A stretch of DNA of 64,000 nt from Lycium barbarum (taxonomy: Eukaryota > Streptophyta > Magnoliopsida > Solanales > Solanaceae). Positions 10,561 to 23,700 of the stretch are shown here, piece by piece; position 1 is the first letter of the stretch; every line of letters starts with the position of its first letter. The stretch covers positions 87,632,321-87,696,320 of the forward strand of contig NC_083341.1 in NCBI RefSeq assembly GCF_019175385.1. Reading direction: 5' to 3'. The notes under the pieces are model-generated. The model saw nothing but the letters and a program-made list of their open reading frames with translations, made no database searches and had not been told where the DNA came from. A program made the position numbers and the translations under genes.

Positions 10561-12499
10561 GATAAACATTAAATCCTTGTTGTTTTTGGATGTATGGTTG
10601 AAAATGAAGGCTTTTTGACGGGTGGGTAAAGACTGACGTGTATAATTATGACATATCAAATTATCTTATTTCTTATTATCATAAGATTAATTTGTTGTTC
10701 ATGTTGTTTGATTTTGTACCTTCTATTATTTGTCAAACGGGTTTTCCCATTCTCCTAGAAAAATTGGATAGTGGATATTTGAAGACACCCAAAATCTGAG
10801 TCACTATTCTTTCATTTAGGAAACAAAGGTCGGATTCCTAGCGTCTTTGTCCACCTCAAAAGGGTAAGATGCGAGAAACAAACTCTTTTGACATTTCAGG
10901 AAATGGTGGATTATTTTATCAATGGAATCATGGATTATTTTATCAACAAAATAATATTTTATGAATTTTTTATTTTCCATCCAATATCATATACCTATAT
11001 CGTTGACTAAATTTGAATTCGCACGAAGTAGTCTAAAATTTTATCACTCTATTAGATTTTCAAGAAATCGTTGTTTATCTAAATATATTGTCATAACCTG
11101 AATATTGCCGTAAAGTGGGTTAGGTTTTGGGCTATTCCAGGATGGAATTAAGTTGCCTTGCCTAGTAATACATCTTTGTTCAAGAAGTTCCACAAGAAAG
11201 ATTTTGCTTTATAATAAGTCAGTTAACTTTAGTAAGTTCAAAAATAAATCCTTGCTCACTTTGCAGATTTCATAAGATTTGTTCCTTTCGTACAAAGCAT
11301 ATACCAGATTGCGTCTACAATATCTAGGTGGTTTGTACATATCAACATATTTGACAGGAAAGTTAACTTTCACTAGTCAAGCTGATGTAGAGTTAATATT
11401 AAATATTTTGAAACAAATTTGTCAAAATGATTAAACTCTGGACTGGATGAAGTAACAGTTCTGGCAAGTGATACTACCAAAGTTTTTTCAATTTAGGAAT
11501 ATTTAATGGTGTGTCACACCGTAACTATCCTTACTTTGACAAAATAAAGATCCAACCTACTTTTAGAATGATGAGAAAAGCAGTTTAATCATAAATAGAT
11601 GACTAGTTATCTTTTTAAACCAATGAGAAATTACTCTAACGTTATCCATTCCTGTTAATTAGTTGTCTTGATTTTTGGTTTTTAGCTCTATGATGTATGT
11701 TAATTTCGCCCTATAACCGAGTATATGATGAGAAATGTAATCTAGCTCTAAATATTGTAAAATTTACTAATACTAGTTAAGGGCAGATCTAGAGGGGTGG
11801 GAGGGTGTTCATCCGAACCCCCTCCACAAAAAATTACATTGTATATATAAGATAATTTTTTTAATCCTAGGCACCACTGCTACTAGTTTAGTTTAGGGGA
11901 TGTGAACTGTGAAGGCATATTGACGTGTCATAACATATAACCAAAGCAAAGTTATACATAGAATATTGGTATTAATGATAGAGAAATATAAAGATTTCAT
12001 TAGCATTTATTAAAATTAATTATAAGCGGCTTAGAGAGAAGTTGCAAATTATAGATAACAATTTGAATGGACACGAAAGAAGCTGATTAAACTAATCGCA
12101 TAAGTTCTGCCACGTATTTGTTAGATTGGATCCTACTGAGCAAAGATCATTAATGGTCCATTGCCCAATTAAACTACTCTATTCATAATTCATCTCCACA
12201 AGTTGAATCAATGTGACTACTACCAACCTTGACGACCGCAGAATCAGGCTTCGTCTATGTGAGTTTGGTGAGAGAGATTTTATCCAAACCTACTAACCAG
12301 GTCAGTTAGGTCGGTCTTCGTAGAGTGATCCGTAAATTTAAAACTTACATTACAGTTGATGATGAGCCAAATTTAAAGTGCTCATGTGGAAAAATAGAAA
12401 CCATAATATTTTCAACCATGCTACCAATCAAATTCACAGCCAAGACGTTACTACTAGGGCACTTGAGTTGGCCAATACTACCAATGTCATCCCCACTAA
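10561..12499. other. intergenic region upstream of the OXS3-like gene
   Basis: No coding region recognised. The segment 11780-11865 (GTTCATCCGAACCCCCTCC followed by an ACATTGTATATATAAG-like tail) looks like the end of a common dispersed plant repeat, of unknown class. The rest is unremarkable AT-rich DNA. Confidence 0.4.
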
Positions 12500-12519
12500 C
12501 ACTCTGTTTGGATGGTCAT

Positions 12520-13157
12520 TTTATACATGGAAAAATATAGTTTGACACGTGGCATAAGAAGAGAGGAATACGTGGCAGATGAAGTCGAGCAGTGCAGTAA
12601 TGATTGATTTGACCAGGAAAAGCGACCTCGTGTGACCTCGTGTCAAATCAGTCGAAGCAGTTGGTACGGGTCATTTAAGAAGAATTAACGTTAAATAACC
12701 GGTCCCGATTCGAAGCTGACGATTTGTTTCCACATTAACAATAGCATTTCTTGATTATTATTGCTCATTATTAAGATATATTTACAGCTCAAGGCTGATG
12801 CTTTACAACTATAAAAGGAGCCTAAAAGCTCAATGTAAAATCATCGAAATACAATTCCTCATACTCGTTTATATTAATCAGTCTCTATTTCAAAGCAAAA
12901 TTGTTCTGTTGTTATTCTTTTATTCCGGATTAATATTCAATCTTCAAGGCTAAATATTCAAGTGTTCCACCGGAGTAAAACTTATCAAAGGATTCTCTCC
13001 GAGGCTCGTTCGGCCAAGGCTTATTTATCGCTTTCTTATCTTATATTTATCTGGTTTCATTACAATACTGTTATTATTTTCCTCTTGCTTATAACAAATC
13101 AACTCACGTATCCTTTAAACTACTAAAAATTGAACTTTACCTTTTTTGGGGTAAACA
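12520..13157 (+). repeat. 5' LTR of element A (638 bp)
   Basis: Aligns along its length with 41278-41830 plus 44986-45069. It starts TTTATACATGG (mutated from TGTTTACATGG) and ends GGTAAACA. TATA box TATAAAA at 12810-12816. The LTR end is fixed by the PBS three bases later. Confidence 0.88.
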
Positions 13158-13160
13158 GTT

Positions 13161-13178
13161 TGGCGCCCAACGTGGGGC
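13161..13178 (+). other. primer binding site, tRNA-Lys type
   Basis: TGGCGCCCAACGTGGGGC directly after the LTR matches the complement of the 3' end of a plant tRNA-Lys as I remember it. It confirms plus-strand orientation of element A. Confidence 0.75.
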
Positions 13179-13261
13179 TAAGGATAATTGTGGTATTGTT
13201 TTGTTTCTCTAAACTGCCTTACTAATCACTTTCAATTCTGTGAAATAAGGTAATCTAGGTT

Positions 13262-14673
13262 TTGGGAAACACTGAAAATCAAGTTGATGGTGTGTTGAAC
13301 AACATCAATGCACAAGAGATAGATTCGGCAACAGGAGAGGTCAGGACGAGGAATGATCAGTTCTTGACTTCCCCTCAAGGATCCAAACACACAGGAAATT
13401 ATTTGACTCCCAATGATGAAGAAAACATGGACGAAGAAGTGAGTGCTGATCCGGGGTTGGCAAAAGTTCTTGACTTGCTGGAAAAACAACAAAAGGTTAT
13501 TGCTGATTTGCAAGTGGGTAGGAGTAATGCCGGAGCAAATTTGACGAATACTGTTGCGAATCACGGAGAAGGCAGCGGCAGCGATCGAGGTGGTAGTGTA
13601 GCACCTAACGTTATGCAGTATCTGGAGGCCCATTCCAGTCAACTAGAAAAAAATGAGAAAGATTTGAATAGCCGACTGGATCGTAACGAAAAAGAGTTTT
13701 AAGGCATTCAATTCCTGGATAGACCAAATTCCAGGGGCACCGCCAGTGCTTAAGGGGCTAGATATATTCAGTTACCGTTTCCACCAAGTGCAGCGCCTAA
13801 ATTGATCCTAAAGATGTTCAAAATGCCAGATTTACCAAAGTATAATGGGACCACAGATCCTCAAGAGCACGTGACTTCATACACATGTGCTATCAAAGGA
13901 AAAGATCTGCAGCCGGATGAGAATGAGTCTATTTTACTTAAGAAGTTCGGTGTAACATTGTCCAAGGGGACGATGACATAATATTCACTGCTTCCTGGGC
14001 ATTCTATTCATTCCTTCGAAATACTTGCTGATGCCTTTATCGAGGCACACGCTGGAGCAAAGAAAGTGTTTGCAAGAAAAGCGGATATCTTTAAGATAGC
14101 CCAAGACGATGCAGTACTGCTTCAGGAATTTTTCATAAGATTCCAAAAGGAACATATACTGCTACAAGCTATCCCGGATGAATGGGCAGCAGAGGCGTTC
14201 ACCAAAGGTTTGAACCCTAAAAGTTCAAGTCCCTCATTGAAATTAAAATAAAACCTATTAGAATTTCCCGCTACAACATAAGCGGATGTTCACAATAGGT
14301 ACGAATCAAAGATTCGAGTAGAAGATGATCAGTTCGGGTTACCAGCTAGATCAACTGGTCGGAATCGGAATCAAGATAGACCCAGGAGAAATGTTGATTC
14401 TGACTCCAGGTTTGGAAAAGAGAGGTGACAGCCGTATGGACAGCAGGAGAGGTTCCATTCAAGACATGAACGGAGTCGTAACAATCAATTCGAGAGACCA
14501 ATTTCCCGACAAAAAAGGTGATCCGGCCCAAAGTAGATGAGAATTGCAATCCAAATCCATAAGAGTTGATTCAGTTACAAGCAATATTGAAAATTTGAGG
14601 TTGTCGTAATATAATTTCAACATTGACTTAGCTGGGTTTGTGGCAGCTATAAGTAAAATTGAAGGTATGAAAC
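13262..14673 (+). pseudogene. gag of element A, N-terminal part, decayed
   Basis: Begins at TTG 13262, probably a mutated ATG (GNTENQVDGVLNNIN). Acidic N-terminus with a heptad-like LEKQQKVIADL segment, then a stop at ~13700. The Gag core resumes at ~13810 in another frame: KMPDLPKYNGTTDPQEHVTS, a gap with a stop near 13980, FARKADIFKIAQDDAVLLQEFFIRF, and NEWAAEAFTKGLNP-like text to 14250. Further fragments reach 14668, where solo LTR B interrupts it. Typical Tat-lineage Gag with several stops and shifts, so not functional. Confidence 0.82.
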
Positions 14674-15164
14674 TGTAATGACCCGTTTGGTCGTTACAGC
14701 TATTTTGAGCCCATTGACCCTTTCCCGAGCTATATCAGCATATATTTGACCCGCGAGGACGGGTGGTACGATTTTCGAGGTCATCTGATGCGAAATAGGT
14801 TGGGTTTGTGAAATTAGACTTAAAGTGAAAAAATATTTGACCAATAGTTGACTTTTAGGTAAACGGACCTTTTTGGGAAATCCGTCGATTCCGAGAGGTC
14901 CGGATGGTTTTTTAGAACTTGTGTGTATATTTGGTTCGGTTTCTAATGCACTCGGTGCATTTTTAGGACTCGGGTTGGGAAGTTGGTTATGAGGTATCGG
15001 GGATTGACTCGATCACCGAGACCTCCGTTGGGAATTCTGAGGCAGCGAGTGCATTCGTAGCGTGTTTTTACATATGTCTACATATATAGTTTGTGAGCAG
15101 ATGGTCTCGGGTGATAGTCGGGATTTCGGGTTGTATTAGTGAAAACTTGGGAGTTTCTGGTGTC

Positions 15165-15345
15165 TAGTGCCCGCTATGGCGGCACCCGGACCGCGGCAGC
15201 GGTACCAGTTTAGCGGTTACCCTGCCGTTGTAGCTGTTTGTATTTGGGCATAACCGCAGAAGTAGTCATGGGACCGCGGAAGCGGCGCCGCTGAAGCGCT
15301 GGAGGAGGCGCGGAAACGGGTGACGGGCAGTTAGATTTATTAAAT
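15165..15345 (+). promoter_or_regulatory. CCGC/GCGG palindrome cluster of LTR B
   Basis: Dense inverted repeats such as ACCGCGGCAGCGGT (15189-15202) and CCGCGG...GCGGCGCCGC (~15273-15291), followed by TTTATTAAATG as a TATA-like box. Same position as the ACGGNCCGT clusters of L, D, H and K, with a different core. Confidence 0.5.
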
Positions 15346-16656
15346 GTGTGTTAAAATCCCTAGATCCTTCATTCAATACCACTCCAAAAATAGAGCTATG
15401 GGCAACATTTCAAGGAATTTCTTGGGGGAAAATTATTGTGGTAAGTCCTTCCATCTTCATTGCTATTCCATATTCCATTAATCACCTTAGGAATCCATTA
15501 AACATGCTAGTTTCTTAAGAAATGATGGATTGAAAGAGGGTTTTGTGGGTTCTTCATGCTACGCTATTAAATCTTGAATTATTGATTGGGTTAGCTTCAT
15601 TAAGAATGGAACTGATGATTAGAATCTATTATTTGATGACTACTTCCTAATTAGTGGCTAATTTATGAAATTGGAAGTTAGGGTTCATACCCAAATTTGG
15701 GGGTTTTGCCTAGAATCTGAATTTCAGTGATTTTTTAGATCTTTTAGCTTATAATTGATGGGAATTGATCACCTAGAACATTAATTTAATGTTGAGACCT
15801 ATAGATTCCTAATTTCATCTTTTTAGTTCATAAACCCCATTCCATAGGTTGGGATTTGGGTCTTGACTAGTAGCAAGGTTGAATGATGTTTCTTCTTGAT
15901 TCTAATTTCATGATTCGGATATGATTAGACTTCCATTAGCTTGAGGTTCAAAGGAAGGGAAAGACTAAGGTTTGACTATTGGAGACTTTGTTGCTCGGCT
16001 CTCCAGGTAGGTTATGGTTTACCTTATGGTGAGACTTCGATTAGCAAAGCTTATGTTTAGATGATATTGTCGTAGAATGCATGTAAACCTTCTGGTATGA
16101 AGTTGGGTTGGATATTGTCTTAGGTTGGGCTTTGTTGTGTGATTTGGGGGCTAGCCACCTCGTTGCATTGTTGACTTATCTTGTTCTATTTACTTATTAG
16201 CTCGTTGCCACGTTAAGACATTGGATATTGGTGATTAGTGATATATCATGGCTATGATATTGAGTTACTTTACTTGATTGATATTGAGATGAGAATTGGG
16301 ATTCCATTGTGGCTTATTGTGTAGCCTTATTATTGATATTACTTGTGTGCCATGTGTGGTACTGTTTGGGATTGAATTGGTTGTTGATATTTGTCACGAC
16401 CCAACCCCGTGGGCCGCGACTGGCACCCTAGCTGGGTACCCGTACATACCTACCTGACCGAATTTCGTATCGTACAGATTTTTCTTTTCAAACGGATATT
16501 ACAGAAGTAGGCCGATACAGATACGACACGCGTGCACACATATATATATACCTGAACATGCAGACATTTACAGATAAGCCGATAAGGCTAACATACAGAC
16601 GAAACTCGTAACCCACACATCTATCTACAGGCCTCTACAGACATACAGAATCATAT

Positions 16657-16874
16657 GACGGGACAGGGCCCCGCCGTACCCAGAACTTCCATACATACAG
16701 AACATACGGAAAACAGAAGATATATATACCAAAGTACATGCTCCGAATCAAAAGGAGCTCTTCGAGATAGCAGAACCTGTGCCCTAGACTGGCGGCGTGT
16801 CACCGAGTGCGCCTGTACCTGCGAGCATGTAACGCAGCCCCCGAAGAACGGGGGTCAGTACGAAAAATGTACCG
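16657..16874 (-). other. five-hairpin module, LTR C
   Basis: H1 CAGTAC/GTACCG (16856-16874, one G-U), H2 CCCCCG/CGGGGG (16838-16854), H3 CTGCG/CGCAG (16819-16837), H4 GCTCC/GGAGC (16740-16758), H5 GACGGG/CCCGCC (16657-16675, one mismatch). Confidence 0.65.
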
Positions 16875-19160
16875 AGTATGTAAAGCAGAAACATAACAGA
16901 TATAATCATAGTCCGAACCGGAGTCACAGAAACATAACGGACAGAACCATACATCAGACAGACGGGCAGAGTCATGATCCAGACAGACATACAGAATCGT
17001 GGTCCATACAGATAAACAGAATCATGGTTCGGACAGACCGACGGAATCATAATCCGGACAGACGAGCAGAATCAGAATCCATACGGACATACAGAATCAG
17101 AATCCATACGGACATACAGAATCAGAATCCATACGGACATATAGAATCAGAAGCCATACGGACATACAGACATAGTCGTAATTCAGACGGACAGACAGAA
17201 TTATGCATGCAGAGTAGTGCAGAGTCATACTGAACCATACAGAATCATACAGAGGCATGTGCTTATATAGATACTGATGGCACATGCATACAGACATACA
17301 GATTCCGGCCCTGTCTGGGGGCGCGGTAACAGAACCCGGCCCTCTTAGTACGGGACGCGGTGGACAGACAGAATCAGATCAGATCATATGCCATCCTGGC
17401 CGCCATCCCCATACACAGATCATAGTATCATACAGACATACAGATCCCGACCCGTACGCCGAGGGACGCGGTGAACAATGCAGAGAAATATGCACGATAA
17501 CAGAACCTGGCCCGGGACGCAGTGAAGGAATGCATTGAGACAGCCACAAACAGATCCATGGGAAACCACATACATACAGACTCACATACAGACTCAATCA
17601 GACTAAAGGGTGCCAAACGGCGAGCCAAAATCAGAGTATACGGATAGTATGCATAGTACGCGCCTATATCCTACTTTGGAAGGCACGACAAATTATTATC
17701 AGAATCGGATTCTCAGATGTTCAGAAGTTATTTTATAAGAATTTCATAAAAATAGTTGTATCATAATCAAAATAATAGTTCAGATGGTTTCTGAGAAAAT
17801 CGGACAAAACGGAAGTATTTAAAGTATTACAGAAGATATCGGGCCTTGCGGGCCCGCCTCGGACCAACTCGAGGCAACATATGTAAATTATCGCTAATAG
17901 ACCTTATGAGGTCATCCATAATCGTTTGGAAGTGTTCCGACTCCGTTTAGGGGAGTTTTGTACAAAAATTCACTTTAAAGGCAATTTGTAAGAAAATAGC
18001 TTCAATTGAATTGAAGGAATTGGAGCGGTTTTCCGTCTCGAATTCCGGGGAACGGAGTCGTACTTAAGGCTCGCGGCCGAGCCTATCACATCCAGAACAT
18101 GCCTAGGAACAAAGGAAAATGCTTCACATACCTCGATAGCGCCTTACGCTCGCTTGGCGTCGATCCCAATCTCGTCCAAAATCTAGAAATGGTCAAGTTT
18201 ACCATTTGTTAGTTTCAAACTTTTCAATAATCCAACTTAACACATGTTTGCCTACCGAAATTTCGGCAGCATTTCCTCTGTATATAAGACATCCCCGAGA
18301 CTTAGCTCGGCTCAATTCACTACACAACAACCCAGAACAACAACAAAAACAACAACAGACATTAAAACACACACTATGGCATCACTAGCCATCGTTTCGG
18401 CATAACGACACATCTTTCGTTTCAAACTTACATTTCCAAACCAAACTTGTTATTTTGATATTCATCACCCACCAAATTCATTACAACATACATCGGAAGC
18501 ATCCATACCATTTTCACCCAATATTCATAAGGTATGCGAACATTCAAACTTTCCATTAAGCCACTACTTTTCCAATTTTTCCTAACCTTCAACATACAAG
18601 TTCATTATACATTTCCATCTTCCAAATTCATCCACAATAATCATAATTTTCCTCTTGATACTTTCATTTCCATTTTTACATAAACCATAACAAAGTTGTA
18701 TGTTTTCCTACAACAACTTAATAACCATTAAGTTCCTTCACTCTCCTCACATAATCCATGATTAAAACAACCAAAATATTAATTCAAATCAGTCCATCAA
18801 TTTCAATTAAAACAGCCCCTCACCCATAAATTTCAACAAAACAACAAACGAGTTTATAATGCTGTTTTCTCCGTTCTAATTCGTTAAAACTCTAAATAAA
18901 CACTTTAATAACATAAAAGGAATTTTATAAATACCTTATCAGAAGATCCACCACGAAAATTTCATCCCCCAAGACTAATATTTATCTCAAATTGAAGGCA
19001 ACGCAACGTACAACGTTTTTCTCTTCATGAGCTTCGGGATTCGGAGCTCGGATTTTGATCAAAATGATCTTCTTAGCCTTGAAGTTTTCTCTCTCTCTCT
19101 CTAATGGAATTTTCTGGATCTTTTCTGATCTGAAATGTGGAGGAGGAGGCTGAAAACTCC

Positions 19161-19216
19161 CTTAAATAATAAGGAAATGGGCCTGACCCGGATTGGAATC
19201 GGGTTGGGCCCATTTC
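19161..19216 (-). promoter_or_regulatory. U3 palindrome and TATA-like box of LTR C
   Basis: Arms GAAATGGGCC (19174-19183) and GGCCCATTTC (19207-19216) enclose a second inverted pair ACCCGGATT/AATCGGGT, all directly upstream (minus strand) of CCTTATTATTTAAG. TGGGCC is the plant site II (TCP-bound) core. Confidence 0.5.
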
Positions 19217-20496
19217 ACTGCCCAGCTTGACCTTTACGCCTTAAAATGTCCATATCTCCTTGTACCGACGTCGCCTGGGAGCCCACGACCTACCGTTGGA
19301 AAGATATTTCAATTATCTACAACTTTTATCTCTGGGCATTTTCCCAAATTCTAAACTTATAATGCCGTTTGGTCCCCTCCAAGTCAGGTCATCCGAAAAC
19401 GTTTTCTTAAAAATATTCGTTTGGAGGGCTTCCACTTTGATTTGGCCCCAGGGCCCTTCACGGGTTGTGTTTAACTTTACATATACGATTCATATAACTT
19501 TTCACATGTCCCAAAAAAAATATTGATGTGTGGGCCCCACCTCAGCTTACAAATAATTCGACGTTCGAAAATGCAGGATATAACAATATTACATTGCATC
19601 GTATTGATACTCATTTCCATGATACATGGTTATGATACTGATGATGGTAAGTGAGAGAGTGTATCCTCTGAGGTCTTTGTCGGAGAGCGTAAAAGAGAGA
19701 TGAGAGGTCATTTAGCGGAGCGGGATGAGTGTGCATTGCTCGAGGTCTTTTGTCGGGAACGAATTACTGCTCGATGCCCGAGGTCTCTTGCAGGGATCGA
19801 GAGAGTGCTCGTCGCTGAGGTTGTTGTTGGGACGAGTGGTACATGGACTTCGCGAGTCCCCCATGGGTTATGATCACCGAGACGTGGAGGTATTCCGTCC
19901 GGGACATATTGTACAAAGACTGCAGTGGCATTGCATCCACATTACATACTTCATTACATTGCATTGTACCTCTTGGTTGTTGTGATATGGTTGTGATGTG
20001 ATTGTGATGTACTGTTCGGAATGGTTATACTGAGACTTGGCACAATTGGGTTTAGATGCTATAACATAGGTGATGACTCGTATTAATATGATTGGGATGT
20101 ACTGGTTCGGATTGGTTATACTGAGACTTGGCACAGTTGGTTTTAGATGCTATAACATAGGTGATGACTTGTATCGTGGATATGGATTCGTGTTGACTTG
20201 TACCTTGTTGTTTTACGTGTTTATCTTGCTTTGTTGTCTTTATATACGTTAGCTAGTCTTAGTCGGCCAATGATACCTACCAGTACTTGTTGTTTGTACT
20301 GACCTGCACTTGCTGTATTCCTTTTTGAATGCAGAGTACCAGGTTGGATCCACTTCTACCCCTCGTGGCTGATTATCGAGGTTGCTGTCGAGTCTATTTA
20401 GGGTGAGCATGAAGACGTTCGCTGCCTGAAGACTCTTCTTACTATTTATGTCTTATTTCCATTCGAGACATCTTTTGAGATCTTATGTATTATTAT

Positions 20497-22679
20497 TGTC
20501 ATGCCCCGAACCATGGCCTGGGAGTAACACGACACTCGGACCTTGCTTGCATGTGTCCGAGCGAACCTCATGGCTTGCTTGTCAACATGGTCATCAAAAC
20601 AACATAATCTATATGATGCAATTTAAATGAATCAAGAAAATGTAATTTGCGGAATAAAGTCTTGAAATTTTCTCATAGCATGAAATATCATGAAAACATA
20701 ATAGTCTGCAAACATGAAAGCACAACTGACTCTGTGAACTAACATCTGTCTATGAAACCTCTAAAACATGTCTGAATACTAACTATCAGGACATGACCCT
20801 GGACTACCATAAACTGAATACTAATGCAGACTCCATGTTGAACCCCGAGAGGAGTGGGGCTCACCAATAAGCTGATAACTGAAGTGATCCTACTGTGCAG
20901 ATGTATGCTCCTGAAAATCGGTATCTGCACCGTGAAGTGCAGGCCCCGGGCAAAAGGGACGTTAGTACATGGTGAATAGTACTAGTATGTAAAACCTGCT
21001 GAAATGAAGAACATGGCACAGTATAGGTATAGGACATGAACTGAAACTGAATGTAACTTGGACATGAGCATAAAACGTGAGTAAAGTCTGAAAACAGTAA
21101 ATCAATGGAAATACATGTATGTAAAACTGCTTGTAACGTGGGGAATGCTATAGTATAACCGATAACATGGTCTGGTACTTGCGTCCTACCAGCAGAACAC
21201 TCACAACCTTTCCAGGGATATGAGATTTAAGTAATAATAAGCATGTAAGGATCCAAACTGCATAATGAAGGTGTTGCCTCCTTCCTGACAACCCTTATCC
21301 TACGGTGGCTACGTAGTTCCAGGCTATCTGAGCCTTCTCGGTTAACTAAGCAATTCCCAAAACATGAACATAATATAGTTGGCTAAGAAGCCCATGATTT
21401 TCGTGAAATAACTTGTAAATAACTTGTAATCATGATTTCACGAAATAACTTGTAAACTTGGTTTCATGAAATATCTTGTAATATGGTTTCATGAGATAAC
21501 TTGTCCTAGTCTTGCAAACATGTTCTTGATTCATGAGTAATAACAATAGTTCATAATTATATATATATAATTGACTTGAAAACATGCTTGTAACTTGCTA
21601 CATAAAATCATAAAGTTTCATATAAACATAATGAGAATACATGAGGAAGAATTCATGATTCATGGATTAAGCTAGGGTTCCTAATAACCTTAATGGAAGA
21701 TTAGGAATACAATAACGAATATAGATACAAAATTCATGTACATAAATACGGGCTACCAATATGTTGGGTTTAATGCCCTAGGTTTGAACTTCATGGATAT
21801 CAAGAAACGGAGCATGGGGAAGAACGTAGAGATTCCCTCATGTGGATGGAAGTTCTACATACCTTAATTGCTCCAAAACTTGAATTAAAGACTTGAGCTT
21901 TGAAGAAGATTTCCAAAATCTTGAATTCTTGAACCTTGAGATAGGTTTTCTTGAAAACCCTAGTCTTGGAATGATGATTTCTTGTTTAGATTACAAGGAT
22001 AGGTATTAGAATTGATTTGGAATAATTAGAGTAGGCTTACCTTGGTGTTCTTGATGATGCAAGAGGGTAGGAAGTCGTTCTAGGGCTTGAAGGAATGAAA
22101 AATAATGATTTGAACTGATATGGATGAATATATACTGTTCTGGAAAAATTAGATTTTCGGCCCAGTTAAATACTGGCCGTATTTTGAAATACGGGCCGTA
22201 TTTTGAAATACGGTCCGTATTTTGACATATGGACTGCACTGCGTCTCTTTAGTAAAATGGTCATAACTCTTTGCACAGATGTCCGTTGGACGCCCATAAT
22301 ATACCGTTGGAAAGGTATTTCAAAGCTATACAACTTTCATGAAGGACGTTTTCCCAAATTCCAAATACATTTTGAAATAAGGGCCGTATTTAACCATTTG
22401 ACATCAAATTGCCAAATTCCAGAATGCTCAGAAATCCTTGGTTTCAGTTTACGATTTGAAATACGGGCCGTATTATACGGCCCGTATTTAACCATATGAC
22501 ATTCAACTACCAGTTTACGATTTGATTTACGGCTCGTAAACTGAAATACGGTCACTGTTCATGGGCGTAAACCACCATCTTACAGCTGAAGAGGAAATTT
22601 TCAATTCCCACATTCTTTATCTAGTTTTCTAAGTTTAGGATCATGGTCAAAGCTTAGGTTAAAGGTACGGGGTGTTACA
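20497..22679 (-). repeat. solo LTR D (2,183 bp) inside LTR B
   Basis: Plus-strand ends TGTCATGCCCC...GGTGTTACA, flanked by ATTAT (20492-20496) and ATTGT (22680-22684), one mismatch. Minus-strand order: ATACGGNCCGTAT cluster (22560-22160), TATATATT (22134-22127), donor AAG|GTATGTAG (21863|21862). Its H1 hairpin has become TAGTAC/GTACTA (20963-20984). Confidence 0.87.
22127..22560 (-). promoter_or_regulatory. ATACGGNCCGTAT cluster and TATA box of LTR D
   Basis: Two perfect 17-bp palindromes AAATACGGGCCGTATTT (22187-22203) and AAATACGGTCCGTATTT (22206-22222), more half-sites to 22560, then TATATATT at 22134-22127 on the minus strand. Confidence 0.6.
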
Positions 22680-22882
22680 ATTGTCACTATTCAGACTTGT
22701 AGTATTTAGTTAGATGCTCTTGTATGGCCAGACCAGATACTGGGGTGGATTTTATTACTTCCGCGCCTATTTATATTATATCTATGAGACTTATGTTATT
22801 TTACTTCCTTCTGCTATTTTCTATCTTTTGTGAATGTTGGGTTAAGGGTTCCCGCACGACTTAGTGAAATTGGGTCGTGACA

Positions 22883-23700
22883 GAAATGACCCAGATAGAT
22901 GTGATCAGATACCCTTCAGAGAGATTTGAGCTTATTTTGTGATTATCATGGAACTCATGGGAATCAGACCGCTGATTGTCGACGCCTCAGGGATGAGGTT
23001 GCACGACTGTTAAAAGATGTTCGCTTAAAAGAATTCTTGATTGATAGGGCCAAGGATAACTATGGAAGGAATAGAGATCCGATCAAGCAAGAGGTTCAGG
23101 TTGAGCCACGTCATGTGATTAACATGATAACTGACAAACCCATGAACACTGAAGCGCCTCTCTCGATCAAAAGGGATAAGTTATCAGGGGCATACGACCA
23201 AAGAACCTAGAGGCTTGAGCGAAATTAGATGTTGCTAGTTGCTGATGAGAAAGCAAGTGAGACCTCACCTCGCTCCGATGCTCTAGTCATTTCTGTTATG
23301 ATTAATCATTGTAGGATTATAGATGTTGTGATCGATCCAAGCAGTCCGGACAACGTCATTCAATGGGGGTTCATCGAAGAGCTTGCAACGATGGGTGTGC
23401 TATAGCCACCCATAAAAATATCCAGTGGATTGGTTGGAGCAAACGAAATAGCAAAGGGATTGATAGAGCTGCCAGTTGTAAGAGGAGTTGGTGAGAAGAA
23501 TACGTGGTTTTATGTTGTGAATGGCGGTATGGAGTGTAAAGTTACTCTAGGCAAGCCACAGATTTGAGATACGAAGGCGGTACTTTTAAAATTGTGCAAA
23601 CAAGTAGAGTTTCTGACACCGGGTGGAGTTGAATGCATCCCGGTTGCTGTTTATGGCAAATGGAAGGTCCAGTGTTAAAGAAGTTAATGGAGTTAAAAAT
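22883..23700 (+). pseudogene. gag C-terminus and protease of element A
   Basis: Resumes gag after LTR B: FCDYHGTHGNQTADCRRLRD is the Tat-type cysteine/histidine motif (a His is replaced by Asn), then VARLLKDVRLKEFLIDRAKDN. Protease follows at ~23270: DALVISVMINHC, then the active-site region VIDPSSPDNVIQW, where the usual D-x-G-S-S has lost its glycine, then LGKPQI at ~23555 in place of the usual LGRPWI. Stops at ~23210, 23403 and 23566. Homology fades after ~23680, and the RT, RNase H and integrase expected next are absent. Confidence 0.82.

Larger units (their letters stand above)
16392..19585 (-). repeat. solo LTR C (3,194 bp) inside LTR B
   Basis: Perfect target duplication ATATT (16387-16391 and 19586-19590). 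Plus-strand ends TGTCACGACCC...TATAACA, so transcription is on the minus strand. Contains a 43-nt palindrome upstream of TATA-like CCTTATTATTTAAG (19174-19161), donor AAG|GTATTT (18935|18934), a second donor-like box (~18135-18100), GGACGCGGT repeats (17300-17530), imperfect ~26-bp ACATACAGAATC repeats (16930-17180) and the five-hairpin module (16657-16874). Confidence 0.93.
14674..22882 (+). repeat. solo LTR B (about 2.8 kb), carrying LTRs C and D
   Basis: Starts TGTAATGACCCG, ends GGGTCGTGACA, flanked by GAAAC (14669-14673) and GAAAT (22883-22887), and splits the gag of element A in frame order. After removal of C and D it is ~2,822 bp. Contains a CCGC/GCGG palindrome cluster (15165-15320), TTTATTAAATG TATA-like box (~15336), donor-like GTG|GTAAGT (15440|15441), and near the 3' end a CAGTAC/GTACTG hairpin (~20280-20300) followed by CTGCA/TGCAG pairing. 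Transcribed on the plus strand. Confidence 0.82.

Noticed and set aside
16655..17233. 192-aa open frame with TYRHS/HIESE-like repeats
   Set aside because: It reads the hairpin module and short ACATACAGAATC repeats of LTR C on the strand opposite to transcription; repetition makes the frame open.
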